A stretch of DNA of 64,000 nt from Diplonema japonicum (taxonomy: Eukaryota; Euglenozoa; Diplonemea; Diplonemida; Diplonemidae): the NCBI GenBank assembly GCA_964019335.1, contig OZ025650.1, forward strand, positions 261,001 to 325,000, given 5' to 3'. Below the pieces are notes generated by a model, which saw nothing but the letters and a program-made list of their open reading frames with translations, was not told where the DNA came from and searched no databases. The translations under genes and the position numbers were made by a program. Shown here in pieces: positions 32,014 to 42,335 of the stretch; position 1 is the stretch's first letter, and each line of letters opens with the position of its first letter.

Positions 32014-32116
32014 GTTTCCCCAATTAAGTTGCCTTTGTAACAGATACAATATTTCGTTTCGTGGGTGTTTCAAAAAATAAAACAAAAACAAAAGAAGAGA
32101 GAGAATTTAGTTATTT

Positions 32117-35100
32117 TTAAAGCCCTCTATCCCACATTCTTGCGGGGGGTTCTCTGATGTCGTGAGGTATGCTGATCAGACCGGAAGGTCCTTCCACCTC
32201 AGCTATCCATCCCGGGTCGGTTTTAAAAGGCAGCGCTGTGGGTTGTGGCTGTCGAGGGGGTGGCGGCTGTGGTTTCTTCGGCTTGAAACGCCGTTTCTTT
32301 TGTTTGTTGGGGGAAGTCGCTCGTTGTTGCAATTTGCAGATAACGTGGCGGTGTGCGTGTGATGGGGGGCGGGAAACTGGCTGCGACCATCCCACCCGAC
32401 GGTCGACGCTATCCTCTTCCCCTACTCTGCGATGCTCGTGCACGGTCTCGTCTGCCAGTGCCTTCCACAACGGTGCGGCAGGTCGATATGAACAAGTATC
32501 AGTCTTTCTTGCGAATCCGAAACCCTGGCTTTTCGAAGTGTTCTTGAACACTTTTTTTTTCGCGGCAGAATCTTCACGCTTTTGGCGGAGTTTAAATCCT
32601 TCCCACTGTATGTCGTGCAACCACTCAAACACCAATCCGGAATCAATTTTGTTCAGATAGATTCGAAACATAGCCCAGCAGAACACCATGCGTGGCGGCA
32701 CGTATTTCTTTTTCTTCGCTGGCTCCGTCCATGTGAATTCTTGCGACGCTTTCCGACAGGGGAGGTACCCCCTCAAAGAAGAATGTCCAAGGAAGGGCGG
32801 TATCGACACCTCGTGACAATCCTTTGAAGGCGCCACAAGCAGCTGCAAATCGAAGTCATATCCTTCGCTTGAAGTTAAGTTGCCTCTGTTGTGCAAAGAA
32901 AGCACCCCAGCTGGCTGGATGAGGTTAGACCTCCACAAGGTGATGACGTGGTTACTACAAGACACAACATAGTCATTGTGGGGTATAACGGTAAGAAAAC
33001 TAATCAGGCCATTACACACTTGCGATGAAGCAAACAAGGAAAACTCTGCACCCCCTAACGGGCTTGCCTGGAGCTTGAAGGCGGTGATGGAACCCTTCTG
33101 GCACCCGGTGTAGATGATAGACAAGCTCTCATTATAGGTAACAGACGTGATTCTTGCCTGCAAGTATGCCTGAGTGGGACGTATGATGAGGTGACGGTGG
33201 CACCTGTTTGAGACCGCCCAAAAAGAGATGCATTCTTGTGAACAGCACACTGCCATGATAGGGGAGTTCTTCAAGGGGTAAGCACAGGTGATGAAGGTAG
33301 AACATTCGCCATCTACGCAGTTCACCTCGGTGATCATCTGTGAGACGTAACAGTACGTTGTGAAGCCATCCACTAGCACTGCTGAGACTGTGCTACCGAG
33401 TGCACCGTCTACCCAACCATTCACGCGGCATTTGCCTCCTCCCCGGTCCCGGATGGCATTTTGACGCCTTAGCAAGACGATCGCATTGCTCGAGTAATGC
33501 AGCACTGAGCAGAACCCTTCAGCATCACCCGTCACAATCCATGACTGCTGTGTATTGAATGTGATGTATATCGCCGGGGATGGTAGGGTGCAGCACTGCA
33601 TCATGCATCCCCACAGGACGTGTACTACCCGTAGCAGTCCCTTCGTCGTTGCCACGACATACCACCTCTTCATCGGGTTCACGTACACTGCTGTGATCTC
33701 CCCGAACTGCCCGTGGCAATGCGTTGCAATGAGCACGCCGCTCGTTGCGTGCCACACCCTCACGTTCCGGATCGACCATGATACGAGCACTCCCAACAAT
33801 GGGTGGAATTGTACACCCTTTGCGCCCTCCTGATGTGCCGTATCCTTCAGTGCCCTCGTCAACGGCTCAAACACTGATGGCATTGGCCCCAACCCCAGAA
33901 GTGTCCCGTCGGGCAGTTGCTGCAACCTAGTCAGTATGCCAGGCGCTTGTATCGTCTGTACGCACTCGTACCGCAGCGCGTCCCACACCTTGACAAGACC
34001 CCTCCCGTCTGCGGTGACCACATGATCGCCAGAATCAAGAACTGCCACCAGCGGACCACAATGAGGGCTTCTAGTGTCCCACAGCGTAAAAGGAGGGCAA
34101 ACTGCCACTGGGGACCATGCCTTCACTGTCCCGTTCACGCTAGCTGTTAGCACTATCTTCTGCCCATTGCACCACGTCAGGCCTGTGATAATCTCGCCTA
34201 CTTCGATAACCGTGCGCAGGGTGCCCTTGGTCACGTTGTACAATCGCACGACCCCATCGGCAGACCCGCTCAGAAGATGCGTCGAAGCGTCGCTTGTCTG
34301 CTTTGAATTCTCACATCTCTTGAGCCCACGCACGAAGACCATGTCAATGACCTTGTCATCATGCGCGTCGATGATGTGCCCCATAGCCGTCCCGCCAGGG
34401 CCCGCCTTTGCGAATGTTGATAGTTTCGGTGTATCAAATCCCTTGCTTAAGTCCCACAAGTAGATCTTCCCTGTGCGGTCAGCAGATGCAAGTAGATCGC
34501 CGGTGGCGTCGGTGCAAAGCTTGGAGTGTGCAGTGGTAGTTTGGATAAGGCCCTTGACGGTGTAGGTAAAAGGGGAGAGGACGCGGGGAGTGCTGTATTG
34601 CTGTTTGCCGACACCGGAGGAGAGGATGCGACGGCGCTCAAGGATGGCTGGGTGGACATAAGGACGGCGGCTGTCTTCTGTGGTGGGCGGGTTAGCGTCG
34701 TCGAAAACCACTAGTAGATTGAACCGGCTCGCGTCGTAAAAGGAGATCTTCAAGTCATGAGTGGAGATGGCGAGCAGCTTGTGCTTTTGAATGTAAAGAC
34801 AGGCCGCAACACACGTGTCAGGGACAGTAGCTTCCACCTCCCACGTGACAGGAGAGAGGACGGCAGTTGCCGTTTCGATCGAGGAGCTTGCCTTAACCGG
34901 CGCAGCAAGCCCCAACCCAGGACAGTACACCGCCTTCCCAAGATCAATGCCTTCAGGAGGCTCCTTAGGAGCAACAGTCAGTCTTTTACCTATATCACGT
35001 TCAGGGTCGTTCTGCAGGGTCATGTATGTCAAGCTGGCTGTGACCTCTGCCCACGTAGCCTCCCCCTTGTGCTCCACGTCAGACATGTCGAAGCAGAAGG

Positions 35101-35221
35101 CCATCTGCTCCCGCAGCCTTGCATCCAGCCCTGCAGTGGCTTCATAGAAGCGGTCTTTCTTCAGCACATTCCCTTCGAACACGTTTGCTATCTTCTCGAA
35201 GCTTTCTTCCAATTCTTCCAT
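32117..35221 (-). CDS. EF-hand and WD40-repeat protein, WDR49/WDY-like
   Basis: 1034 aa from ATG 35221 (MEELEESFEKIANVFEGN). The frame continues upstream to 35497 but only through Phe-rich low complexity. Residues about 10-70 are EF-hand-like (CFDMSDVEHKGEATWAEVTA). Residues about 120-800 carry many WD40 units, for example LLASADRTGKIYLWDLSKG, LLSGSADGVVRLYNVTKG, VVTADGRGLVKVWDALRYE and ITSVTYNESLSIIYTG. The Lys/Pro-rich C-terminus is basic. EF-hand plus WD40 proteins of the WDR49/WDY group are associated with cilia and sperm; a flagellar role is inferred. Confidence 0.75.
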   Translation of the reverse strand: MEELEESFEKIANVFEGNVLKKDRFYEATAGLDARLREQMAFCFDMSDVEHKGEATWAEVTASLTYMTLQNDPERDIGKRLTVAPKEPPEGIDLGKAVYCPGLGLAAPVKASSSIETATAVLSPVTWEVEATVPDTCVAACLYIQKHKLLAISTHDLKISFYDASRFNLLVVFDDANPPTTEDSRRPYVHPAILERRRILSSGVGKQQYSTPRVLSPFTYTVKGLIQTTTAHSKLCTDATGDLLASADRTGKIYLWDLSKGFDTPKLSTFAKAGPGGTAMGHIIDAHDDKVIDMVFVRGLKRCENSKQTSDASTHLLSGSADGVVRLYNVTKGTLRTVIEVGEIITGLTWCNGQKIVLTASVNGTVKAWSPVAVCPPFTLWDTRSPHCGPLVAVLDSGDHVVTADGRGLVKVWDALRYECVQTIQAPGILTRLQQLPDGTLLGLGPMPSVFEPLTRALKDTAHQEGAKGVQFHPLLGVLVSWSIRNVRVWHATSGVLIATHCHGQFGEITAVYVNPMKRWYVVATTKGLLRVVHVLWGCMMQCCTLPSPAIYITFNTQQSWIVTGDAEGFCSVLHYSSNAIVLLRRQNAIRDRGGGKCRVNGWVDGALGSTVSAVLVDGFTTYCYVSQMITEVNCVDGECSTFITCAYPLKNSPIMAVCCSQECISFWAVSNRCHRHLIIRPTQAYLQARITSVTYNESLSIIYTGCQKGSITAFKLQASPLGGAEFSLFASSQVCNGLISFLTVIPHNDYVVSCSNHVITLWRSNLIQPAGVLSLHNRGNLTSSEGYDFDLQLLVAPSKDCHEVSIPPFLGHSSLRGYLPCRKASQEFTWTEPAKKKKYVPPRMVFCWAMFRIYLNKIDSGLVFEWLHDIQWEGFKLRQKREDSAAKKKVFKNTSKSQGFGFARKTDTCSYRPAAPLWKALADETVHEHRRVGEEDSVDRRVGWSQPVSRPPSHAHRHVICKLQQRATSPNKQKKRRFKPKKPQPPPPRQPQPTALPFKTDPGWIAEVEGPSGLISIPHDIREPPARMWDRGL

Positions 35222-36535
35222 GCTGTTTGGTCCATTTTCTTGTTTTTGCTCTTCCCTCTGGGCTATTGGTCGAAAGAGTGAACAAAAAACAAGGCGGCCA
35301 GCTACCCCCAATTTAAAAAAAAAAAAAAATAGATAAAACGAGTGCAAACAGTAAAGATAAAATGCAATAGAAACTTGGGGGAGGGGACAAAAAATATTTA
35401 AAAAAAAAAAGGAACAAAAAAAAAAAAAAAAGAGACCACCGTGTTGTAAATAAGTTTTTTTTTTACAACAAAATAAAAGACCCTTTTTTTTTAGCAAAAT
35501 CTGAAAATCTTTTCTTTGGACGTTAATTCTTTTTTTTTTTTTTAAATTATGATGATAGGTGTGATCTCAGCGGCGGCCCACTTACAGTTAAACAGCAACA
35601 AAAAAAAAAAAACAGCAGTACAGCAGTAGGGGGAGAAGAAAGTGTCGGTGTCGGCTCCAAAATGTACCATAAAGTACATGGGGGGGGGGGGGGGGGGTGC
35701 TTGTAGCCAGGCGACACGCTTAGTGAGCTTCTAACTACGATCTACGATACCCCCGTCCTCTGTGCTGGCCGCTTGGTAGCTGGCCGAGGTTGCCATGAAG
35801 GGGAAAAAAAAAAAATTCAACAAGGAAAAACTCAAGGTTCGCCATATGGCTGGCACAAACCTGGAGAAGTTTATAACCCGAAAAATAAGTTGTCGAGGTA
35901 AGTCGTCCCGTAAGAAGAAAACCAGCGGCATGCAACCATAGGAAGTATACAGTTGCTAGATACAGTCGTTCTGTTCACGTGAGATGCCTTAGCAGGTACT
36001 ACATTTGCAGTTGTTGTTTTGTGTTGGAAACGAAGAATCACGGTTTAAAGTCAACTTCTAATTTTCCATTTAAAAAAAAAATCGACTGACGAACAGAGCA
36101 TTTGGTTAAACCAATACAAAGGTCATAGTATTGTATTTTTTTTTGTTTTTGCTTTTATTTATTGTATTTTCTTTTGCTTCCCCCCCCCCTTTTTTTCTTT
36201 TCTTTTCCCCGTTCCCCTTTTTTGTCTCAGTCACTGCTCGTAAGAGGAAGAAAAGAGGAAGGAGGGGGGAAAAGGGAAAGAACCTAGCGTGATAGAAAAA
36301 AAGAGAGAGAAAAAAAAAAAAAAAAAAAAAAAAGCATGTTTAAGGGTAAATCCCACTTGAGGACCACCCTAAAAAAAGAAAAAGAAACCCTGTCAACTAC
36401 CAGTTAATTATGAAGAAATCGATTTTTTTTTTTTTTTTTAAAGTAGGACAAGTATTTGTTCCCACTTCAAAATAAAAAAATAAAAAAACCTCCCTTAGAG
36501 AAGATTGCCACTGCAGAAACAAACCTTTCTCGAGC

Positions 36536-36572
<37 letters not shown>

Positions 36573-36575
<3 letters not shown>

Positions 36576-36613
36576 ACATTTAAGGGTACCTGCGGTATGT
36601 GGCAGGACGCCTG
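36573..36613. repeat. 41-bp repeat (family B variant), copy 1
   Basis: GAGACATTTAAGGGTACCTG then CGGTATGTGGCAGGACGCCTG, identical to 53789-53829. Both copies follow an A-run on the plus strand. Confidence 0.85.
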
Positions 36614-37820
36614 AAGAAAAAAGAAGAGAAAAAAAAAAACTTTAAAAGAAAAGGGGAAGAAAGGGAATGGAAGAGGGGGAAAAACCCCTCCCTCCACCCT
36701 CTCTTCCTTACTTATACATTTTTCATTCATATCCACTATGCCCATCCATCGATACTTTTAATAGTTTCGCACAAAGGTAAGGAAAGAAAAAGAACAAATA
36801 GAAGAAATAGGGAGGAAAATAAAATATTAAACGACCAACTAGATCTTTGTAAGAGTCCAAACGGTTCCATGTGCTGCACCAAGGCAGGAATGACTTTTTT
36901 TCTTTCTTTTTTTTTTTCTTCCTATTTGTCTCCGACACCCTCAGAAAGAACAGAGGAATATACTTGAAAACCCGAACAAGAAAAGGAGAAAGAAAAAAAA
37001 AATTGGCTGCTGCGCGGTATCTTGAATATTAAGAGAAACTCTATCGATTCTTTCTTTTTTTTTTTTCTTTTTCGGTGTGCTGGTTGCCCACCGAGGAATC
37101 GAGAGGGGGGGGGGGGGGGGGTTCAAGCTACAGATGTGAATTGATTTCTTTTTTATCAAAAGGAAAAAAAATCCAAACTTTTAAACCGAAAAAAAAAGGA
37201 ATGATTGGTTAACGGGGAGAGGCATCAATCCTTTAATACCCGTGCATTTCTTCTTTCTCTCATTATAACAAAAGGCGCTTCCCCCCCCCCCCCCCCACTT
37301 CGCCACGTATTTTTTCACCCCGTAGGGGATGTAGCAAAATTCACCACTACAATATGGTTGCCCCCCCCCCCCCCCCCCCTCTTTTCTTTCTCTTTCTTTG
37401 GTTTGTTTGGTTTGCTTTGTGTGTCAAGAGGGGAAGGGGAGAGAAAAATAAAACAAATAATATAGGTATATTCAAGCGACCCAGACTAAATTTCTCGAGG
37501 GCATTTCAGGCCCATGGAAAATGGCAATGGCAAAAAAAAAAATTTTTTTTTTTGAAAAAAAAATACCACTTGAGGCCAAGAGATACCTTCTTCTATTTTT
37601 TTTTCTCTTTTTTTTGCCAATTTTTTGACCACAAGGAAAGAGGGATACCGAGGAAAGAGAATAAGAAGGGAGGGAAAAAAAAAAAGCTAATAGAGACTTA
37701 ACCCATAGAAAAAAAGAAGAAACTGACCAGGGGAAGGGAGGAGGGAGAAAAAATAATGAAAGCCATGACGCACCTCCTTGGAACGCATAGGTCAATGCAG
37801 ACCAGAGGACTTTCTAATTC

Positions 37821-37930
37821 GGCGCTAAAAATATTTAGCAGTAAGTGCATCCCTCCACAGTAATCTAGATTTCACGGAAGGGCACGCACGTCCTGATGTC
37901 CTGCACACAAGACATCCCGCTGACAGGACC
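37821..37930. other. Possible structured element with nested hairpins
   Basis: Stem GCTAAA/TTTAGC with loop AATA at 37824-37839. Nested stems GTCCT/AGGAC (37890-37894 with 37925-37929) enclose GATGTC/GACATC (37895-37900 with 37911-37916). It sits in a complex island within low-complexity DNA. Could be a small RNA gene or chance; no known RNA family recognised. Confidence 0.25.
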
Positions 37931-38004
37931 TATTATAGATTTTATAATTCACTGCAATCGCCAAAAAAAGAAGAATCCCAGCAAACGGCGTTGGGGGGAA
38001 AAGG

Positions 38005-38050
38005 GAAATCACTATGATGGGAGGTATTAAAGCAATGCCTCACCAAACAA
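38005..38050. repeat. Intergenic repeat family C, divergent copy
   Basis: GAAATCACTATGATGG is identical to the start of the 4932 copy. The following AGCAATGCCTCACC is a degenerate form of the family core. Confidence 0.45.
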
Positions 38051-38344
38051 TAGAAGAAACAAAAAAAAAAAATAAAAAGAGATGAAATAAAGGAGGTTCC
38101 TGTTTTGGAACGTCCCCCTTGTCTCTACGGGGGCGTTTTTTTTTTTTGTCCCTCCCACCCCACCCTCCTTGTTTGCAAGATTCTTCTTCTTCCTTTTTCT
38201 TGAAAGAAAAAATTCAAGTAGCGCTTGGCTTAGCTCGACGCGTCGCTGTGTAGGGGGGAGGGGGGGGGGGGGGGGGGGGGAGTTGTTTTGCAAAATAATT
38301 TTATTTCTTTTTTTTTTTCTCTTCTTTCTTCTTTCATATAACGT

Positions 38345-38776
38345 TCAGCCTTGAGATGAATCTGAAGAATAGCCTACGGAACATGAAGGAGAGTGTGCTG
38401 CGGGTAGCACTGGAAGATGGAGCACAGAAGACTGGTCAGGAGACAGTCCAGTACGAGGAACATGCTGCCTGCAGTGCGAGACTCTTGGTAGAACCGAGCT
38501 CCATTCCATGGGACGAGGTGCTGGGGGTTTCGGGGAGGCAGGTTGCTGCTGTCGCTTCTTCTTCTTCTGCCCCTTTGGTTTCTCTTCTTCCCTCTGTTCG
38601 CTTACTTTCCTTCGCGCGGGTAAGCCGAGCTCAGGCGGCCCCTTGAAACACTTATGCAGCTGTGGGAACGTAGGGCGTTCTACCGTCCCATCACTTTCAC
38701 TCCCACTACTTTCCCGCCTGTCATAGCCTGCCGTGGCCTGTCGTAGCCTTTTTTTTGACGAAGTTCTTTGGACCAT
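38345..38776 (-). CDS. Basic low-complexity hypothetical protein
   Basis: 143 aa, starts MVQRTSSKKRLRQATAGYDR. Ser/Lys/Pro-rich with a KGQKKKKRQQQP stretch, possibly nuclear. Ends in a Ser-rich tail. A second frame over the 3' third encodes a hydrophobic stretch, so an unrecognised intron or frame shift is possible. No family recognised. Confidence 0.4.
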   Translation of the reverse strand: MVQRTSSKKRLRQATAGYDRRESSGSESDGTVERPTFPQLHKCFKGPPELGLPARRKVSEQREEEKPKGQKKKKRQQQPASPKPPAPRPMEWSSVLPRVSHCRQHVPRTGLSPDQSSVLHLPVLPAAHSPSCSVGYSSDSSQG

Positions 38777-39290
38777 TTTTTTGTTTCCCCCTCCTTTTTA
38801 CCCTTCTTTTTCTATACAAAAATGACAAAACCACGAGAGGGGTCTCCTCCCTATAGTATGGCATGACCTATAGAACAAGCGTGCAAACTGACTTGCCACG
38901 CTGCACACTTAACGCCAAATAGTGTTGCAACCAAGTCCCATTTTCCCCCTTTTCCCCGCCACTCCAAAGAGTGCGCACATAAAAAAAAAAAAGAAAATAA
39001 TAAAAACCTTAACGTTGTAAAAGAAAAGAGAGAAACAAGAAAGAAAAAAACTCACCATGAGGGTGAGAAAGTGTCCAGCAACGACCCACCAAAAAAAAAA
39101 AGTGTAAAAAAAAAAAAAAAAAAAAAGAAGAAAAACCACTAAGAAAAATAAAAACTGACAAAAGCGTGTAACAATACTCATCTCGAGTGTAATCAAGCCT
39201 CCGTGGAGAAGAGGGAGTGAGGGGGGGGGGGGGGGGGGATTAACTGGAATAATAATAATAAATACTCTCCTTTCTTCGTAACTTTCCTTT
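38777..39290. other. Intergenic gap with repeat C and G-run
   Basis: Family C repeat at 39067-39100, G18 at 39221-39238, and A-rich tracts. No gene seen. Confidence 0.55.
39067..39100. repeat. Intergenic repeat family C, copy
   Basis: GAAAGTGTCCAGCAACGACC followed by CACC and A-run; nearly identical to 4949-4980. Confidence 0.6.
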
Positions 39291-40100
39291 TCAATCTCTT
39301 GAAACGTAGGACGTCATGCGCACTCCACAGCAGGCATCGATACCCGCAATGCTTGAGAAGACGTGTGCGACACTTTGGTACCAAGTAGTGGAAAGCGACC
39401 GGGAAGGTTCTTCAGGGAGCGTATCGGGGGATTTACTGCTTCCAGGTTTCTGTTTTTTGTTTTTGGTTCGAGGGTTGCTGCCCCACGAAGAGGGTTTGCT
39501 GAAGTCGATGGCCTTCGATTTTTTTTTCCGGTTGGTTTCAAGCGCCTTCTGACGGGCCTTTTCGCCTTCTTGCTCCCGCTCGATTTTGTCCCAAGCTTCG
39601 CGCTGCTTCTTCATGCTTCCAGCGATTTCATGACTCTTTTCATGTTTTACATGTTTCACTGTTTGCCTCGCCAGGAGTATTGCAGGCTTTTCACAGCACA
39701 GTTGCACACTGCCGTCCTCAGTTACATCCCAAAAGAAACCTTCTATGCATTTTCGCTGCCGTGTGACGAAGATAGACTCAATAACGAATTTACGAAGAAA
39801 TCTTCCACGACCATTCGACTCCCGCAAAGCTCTGTCCCCCTCATCTGCTGATGAAGACTCTTCGCTACTCCCTACTGGTGTTGTGTCCATCGTTGTGTCA
39901 CCACCTTCAGTGCACACAGACACATCCGGCAGCCAAACCTCAATGGTGTCGTTGTCAGCATATGTTACCCCTTCTTGTGCTACTAATGAATACTCATGAG
40001 TGATATCCCGCCACAAGCCTTCTTTTTTTATCCTTCTCGCTGTCTTAGGAAACTCCACCTCCATGCCCAGCCTTCGGAAGGTTTTCTTCACCTCGCACAT
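39291..40100 (-). CDS. Hypothetical protein with basic coiled-coil tail
   Basis: 269 aa from ATG 40100 (MCEVKKTFRRLGMEVEFPKT). The N-terminal 150 residues look like a small beta-rich domain (LWRDITHEYSLV, NDTIEVWLPDVSV, FVIESIFVTRQRKCIEGFFW) interrupted by an acidic Ser loop. Residues about 165-230 form a charged helix. The tail is Lys/Ser-rich. A frame extension to 40235 is Pro-rich low complexity and is excluded. Family not recognised. Confidence 0.6.
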   Translation of the reverse strand: MCEVKKTFRRLGMEVEFPKTARRIKKEGLWRDITHEYSLVAQEGVTYADNDTIEVWLPDVSVCTEGGDTTMDTTPVGSSEESSSADEGDRALRESNGRGRFLRKFVIESIFVTRQRKCIEGFFWDVTEDGSVQLCCEKPAILLARQTVKHVKHEKSHEIAGSMKKQREAWDKIEREQEGEKARQKALETNRKKKSKAIDFSKPSSWGSNPRTKNKKQKPGSSKSPDTLPEEPSRSLSTTWYQSVAHVFSSIAGIDACCGVRMTSYVSRD

Positions 40101-40284
40101 CGTAGGGGGGTGCAATGAGAAAAACCTGAGATGGGGTTTGGACAAACAACAATGTGGGGGGGGGGGGGGGGGGAGGGGGGGGTAAACGTAAATAAAAAAG
40201 AAGGAAAGCTCTTCATTTTGTTTTATTTCTTTCAATTTTTTTTTTCTAAGCGAATAGACTATAATAACTAGAAAAACAAGAAGG

Positions 40285-40320
<36 letters not shown>

Positions 40321-40322
40321 AT

Positions 40323-42214
40323 CTATCTAAAACCCCTCTTAGTCCTGTTCTCCATTGTCGCAGGTGCGATCTGCATGAGCTCGTCACGAAGGGAAGGCGC
40401 ACCTTGCCCAACGTCTCTATCGGTGTATGTAGGGGAGGCGGTGTGATAGGGATAGCCTCCGGAGGGTGCAGTGAGAGGAGATGGAGAGGCATCCACAGGG
40501 ATGTTGAAAGTGACCCGTGAAGGATCACTAACAGGGGCTGTGAGGCTGGACCTGCTGGGCAGAGACGAGAGGCCTGTAACAGGCCGCATCTTGACCCCCA
40601 CGGGCGGGGATGGAACAGAGACACTGGGCTGGGCCACAGGCCGACCGGGACTCACGCCTTCGTCAAGAAAATCGCCTAACAACGCTTGGATCTTTCTGTC
40701 AGCCCGTCCGGTGTCCACCTTCGGAGGGGAAGGACTCCTCTGACGCAAGTACTCATTCGCATCAATCGGCCCAGCACTGTACCCACTCGACCCGGGCACT
40801 GCCGTTCCTGTTGATTGTTGAGTAATAAAGGCGCTCCCTTACCCGCAAACCCATACCTCGCAGAGACTCTGGATGCTCGTCATCAATTACAGGGTCGTAG
40901 GCAAGGATCGAAGCATCGCCATACTTCTGCGCCATAAGGCTGAGGAGCTCCCTCTCCTTCCCATCGTACTCATCCACTAGAGTTTCCACAAGACCAACCT
41001 TGGCCGGGTTGTGGCGTTGGTAGTACCTGTTTATTATTGTTTGGTTTCTCCTCCTTTCTATACCTCATCACGATCTCCCTCAACCTTTCCTTCTTGGGGT
41101 TCCCCGCAGGGGGGGGCAGCGCCGTGTAAGTGTTATGTCTATCAGGCGGGATGGGTACTGTGTCGACACCTGCTGCAGGGTTGAAGGCAGAGACTTTTTT
41201 GTTGATATTGTTGTTCCAGTACTTCGACTCGACCTTGTTAGAGATTGCCTTCTCAACAAGGCCTGTCAGTTGGCCGTTGCTCGTCAGGCAGTTTTCGAAA
41301 TCAGACCCGAGCTGGTTGATCTCTGCTTTCGTCTGCCGGATTTCGCCTTCCATCCACTTTGTCCACGATGCTTGCTGCTCGGCGAGTTGGGTAAGTTCTT
41401 CACCGTCATCTCGCGTTCGGGAAAGGCTCGCATTGATGGAGGCCAGCGCGGCTTTCAAATCGTTTGCTTCGTTTTCGAGAATTTTCTTCTCCCCTTCAAG
41501 AACGGACCTCTGTGCTTCCAAAGCGTTGTCCAGCTCCCTTTCCATGTCGGTTGTGAGCATTTTTTTCTTCATCAAATCATCAGGGATGTTCATTGCAAAG
41601 GGCTTCCCGCACGACGGGCACATCGTGGCACTCGACAGCGGTCTGTTCCGAATACCCGGTGTGGGCTTGACTGGCCTTGCCTTCCATGACAACGCAGATA
41701 TTTTTAAATGCTGCAAAGGAAGCTGCCCTGAGACCTGAACCTCATTGTACCGTGGGATGTCCGCTGTAGTCGTCCCCACACCTGTTTCAACCCCTGCGGT
41801 GGGGTGCGATGTGATCCCTGGAGGGGGCTCGTCCGGGAGAGGCCCAAGGGGGTCATCTTCCAATGTTTTGAGCCCGCTGAAATATTTCTCGTCCTGCAGC
41901 GTCATTTTCCTTAGAAACAAGTGGCGGTTGTTGAAGAAAATCGGTTCCTCCGCGATGCTCCCCCACGGGATCGGGTTGGACCCCGCGACCTCCTTGTAAT
42001 CCAGATCCTGCTCCGCAGGCTTCTCTGCAGCTAGCAGCACATATGAAGTCTTAAACTCTTCAGGTGTGATACCCGGGTCTTTGAACTTCCTCGTCTCCAA
42101 CGCCTTCAACAGCTCGGGAATCGATGCCTCCAGCTCCACATCATTCGTTATTGCCCATACTATGTTATCATTGCCCTCCGTCACCGGTGGCTCCGTGTGG
42201 ATGTCGATATGCAT
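40323..42214 (-). CDS. Three-exon coiled-coil protein with terminal NP-x-KV/KYG motif
   Basis: Exons 42214-41064, 41026-40857 and 40807-40323. Introns 41027-41063 (37 nt, GTATAG...AACAG) and 40808-40856 (49 nt, GTATGG...AACAG). Spliced length 601 aa; start MHIDIHTEPPVTEG chosen because the upstream frame has only a non-ATG start. A CPSCGKPF pair near residue 200 hints at a single zinc knuckle. A long coiled coil follows (about 215-330). Exon 2 encodes YYQRHNPAKVGLVETLVDEY then LMAQKYGDA, the tyrosine/NP-KV/KYG helical motif seen near the ends of many flagellate and kinetoplastid proteins; it appears only when the introns are removed. The tail is Ser/Pro-rich. Cytoskeletal role inferred. Confidence 0.7.
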
Positions 42215-42335
42215 GGTGGACCTTGTCCTCTGGCCCTGGATATATTGTTCGTGAACAACTGGCAATGTGGGATAAGGGGTATGATATCAAAGAATGGAAA
42301 CGGAAGGATGAAAAAAATGATATGGTTGAATGTTA

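Larger units (their letters stand above)
35222..38344. other. 3.1-kb repeat and homopolymer gap, longest gene-free stretch
   Basis: No credible gene. Contains G18 (35680-35697), A32 (36539-36572), G17 (37105-37121), C16 (37281-37296), C19 (37361-37379) and a G-run near 38260-38280. Also holds a family B-related repeat at 36573-36613, a divergent family C repeat at 38005-38050, and a hairpin-rich complex segment at 37780-37950. A strand-specific replication or transcription boundary is possible but unsupported. Confidence 0.6.

Noticed and set aside
35731-35935. Two overlapping small minus-strand frames of 66 codons
   Set aside because: Overlapping alternative frames of a short complex segment; neither has a domain, and both contain a Phe-run from an A-tract.
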